Source: an uncultured Dorea sp. (lineage in GTDB: Bacteria > Bacillota > Clostridia > Lachnospirales > Lachnospiraceae). Taken from it: a DNA stretch of 6,289 nucleotides. Under the pieces are notes generated by a model. That model did no database searches, was not told the DNA's origin, and was given only the letters and a program-made list of their open reading frames with translations. The DNA is taken from NCBI GenBank assembly GCA_934295165.1, contig CAKRAT010000083.1:1-6289 (forward strand), read 5' to 3'. Both the position numbers and the translations under genes were made by a program. This document shows positions 5,929 through 6,289 of the stretch, one piece after another; positions within the stretch are counted from its first letter, which is position 1; the number at the start of each line of letters is the position of its first letter.

Positions 5929-5944
5929 CATTGGCCAATCACGA

Positions 5945-6161
5945 CGTGAGAAAGACTTGGTATTCTGTTTGATGCGTATTTTGGCGCGATGTGTAGATGT
6001 TCTTAGGTAGTTCGACTTCCCGTTAAAGGGACGGAGCGAATTGTTTGAGGCGAATGCCGAGTTTTGAGCGGAGGCCCTTTCGTTCTTAGGGAAGGCGGAC
6101 TGCCTTAGAACATCTGCATCGTGACATCCAGCAACAAACAGAATACCAAGTCTTTCTCATG
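5945..6161. repeat. Hairpin 3: 217-nt long imperfect inverted repeat
   Basis: Positions 5948-5971 are perfectly complementary to 6135-6158 (24 bp), extended outward by T5947-A6159, G5946-U6160 and C5945-G6161. After an irregular internal region with CGATG/CATCG (5987-5991 with 6117-6121), a second long helix runs 5995-6014 with 6096-6115 (one mismatch, two G-U). CTTCCC (6016-6021) then pairs with GGGAAG (6089-6094), and AAAGGG (6025-6030) with CCCTTT (6075-6080). The apical 44 nt are purine-rich, with repeated GAGCG/GAGGCG and a small GGC-GAAT-GCC hairpin (6049-6058). Confidence 0.88.
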
Positions 6162-6212
6162 GACCGGGGTAAGCCACGATGATGAACTAACTAGAAAAAA
6201 ACCGCCTTCCTG

Positions 6213-6234
6213 AATTAAATCCCAATTAAATCCC
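6213..6234. repeat. 11-bp perfect tandem duplication
   Basis: AATTAAATCCC is repeated back to back at 6213-6223 and 6224-6234. Because 11 is not a multiple of three, it shifts the minus-strand reading frame and helps create the stop codon at 6217-6215 of the partial leftward gene. It looks like a slippage event or a short duplication. Confidence 0.8.
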
Positions 6235-6289
6235 CAAAACTTCCAAACTGCGAAAATCCCAATATACAAGCTGCACACACCAGTGTAAA
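6215..6289 (-). CDS. C-terminal fragment of a possible membrane protein (cut by window edge)
   Basis: Reading leftward from the edge, 24 codons precede a TAA at 6217-6215 and encode FTLVCAACILGFSQFGSFGD followed by LIGI. The composition, hydrophobic with Gly, Ser and Phe, resembles a transmembrane helix of a transporter, but the fragment is too short for a family call. Another minus frame is also open for about 60 codons across the structured element, so the frame choice is uncertain. The stop lies inside an 11-bp tandem duplication, so this could be a recently altered or truncated C-terminus. Confidence 0.35.
   Translation of the reverse strand, partial: FTLVCAACILGFSQFGSFGDLIGI

Larger units (their letters stand above)
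5576..6175 (+). ncRNA. Large closed multi-hairpin element, candidate structured ncRNA or palindromic mobile element
   Basis: No credible coding frame runs through this stretch, yet nearly all of it is accounted for by base pairing. A closing helix joins GGCT (5576-5579), TACC (5582-5585) and CGGTC (5586-5590) to AGCC (6172-6175), GGTA (6168-6171) and GACCG (6162-6166), 13 bp with bulges GA5580-5581 and G6167. It abuts hairpin 1 (5591) and hairpin 3 (ends 6161) without a gap. Hairpin 2 lies between, flanked by two 16-nt linkers, the second containing ATTGGCCAAT. At least four pairs are G-U on the plus strand, against one clear A-C mismatch, favouring a transcript in the aspA direction. No own promoter or terminator is clear, so it may be made by read-through from aspA. 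It does not show the conserved parts of RNase P RNA, tmRNA, SRP RNA or a group II intron. The closing arms could equally be terminal inverted repeats of a non-autonomous element; no target duplication is evident. Confidence 0.55.

Noticed and set aside
5576..6175. ORF-less group II intron or retron msr-msd
   Set aside because: There is no GUGYG 5' end or recognisable domain V. The element is far larger than retron RNAs, and no reverse transcriptase gene starts in the downstream bases visible here.
6105..6287. Open minus-strand frame of about 60 codons across the third hairpin
   Set aside because: It runs through strongly paired, non-coding-looking sequence, has no plausible start or protein pattern, and competes with the more hydrophobic frame ending at 6215.

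Overview
The window looks like chromosome from an obligately anaerobic Firmicute, most likely a gut Lachnospiraceae/Clostridia-type organism. This is inferred from the purine-rich ribosome binding sites (AAAGGA, AAGGAG, AGGAGG), the AT-rich spacers between genes of mixed base composition, and the presence of two [FeFe]-hydrogenase maturation genes. No rRNA, tRNA, CRISPR array or transposase is visible.

Layout. Positions 1-30 hold the first ten codons of a leftward gene cut by the window edge, with its SD, an extended -10 and an 11-bp dyad that looks like an autorepression operator. Positions 31-291 form a divergent AT-rich promoter region with a rightward promoter and a palindrome in front of hydE. 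Positions 292-3238 are a rightward cluster: hydE (radical SAM maturase), hydF (GTPase/[4Fe-4S] scaffold) and a GNAT acetyltransferase, ending in a good Rho-independent terminator at 3251-3297. A convergent Lrp/AsnC-family regulator lies at 3303-3761 on the minus strand. Positions 3762-4125 are a 364-bp divergent regulatory region with two different clusters of repeated half-sites, one near the regulator promoter and one in the aspA leader. aspA (aspartate ammonia-lyase) occupies 4126-5565.

The least ordinary part is 5576-6175, directly after aspA. It is a roughly 600-nt non-coding stretch that folds on paper into one closed architecture. A 13-bp closing helix (5576-5590 with 6162-6175) encloses three consecutive hairpins: 5591-5798, with a perfect 31-bp basal stem; 5816-5928; and 5945-6161, with a perfect 24-bp stem near its base. 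The closing helix abuts the first and third hairpins without a gap. G-U wobbles favour the plus-strand transcript. I do not recognise it as a known RNA class. It could be a large structured ncRNA or a non-autonomous palindromic mobile element. Beyond it, 6215-6289 reads as the hydrophobic C-terminus of a leftward gene, with an 11-bp tandem duplication across its stop.

How the genes may work together: HydE and HydF (with HydG, not in this window) build the 2Fe subcluster of the [FeFe]-hydrogenase H-cluster. AspA releases ammonia and fumarate from aspartate, and the Lrp-type regulator beside it is a natural candidate to control aspA according to amino-acid supply. Any link between AspA ammonia and the amine of the H-cluster dithiolate bridge is inference.
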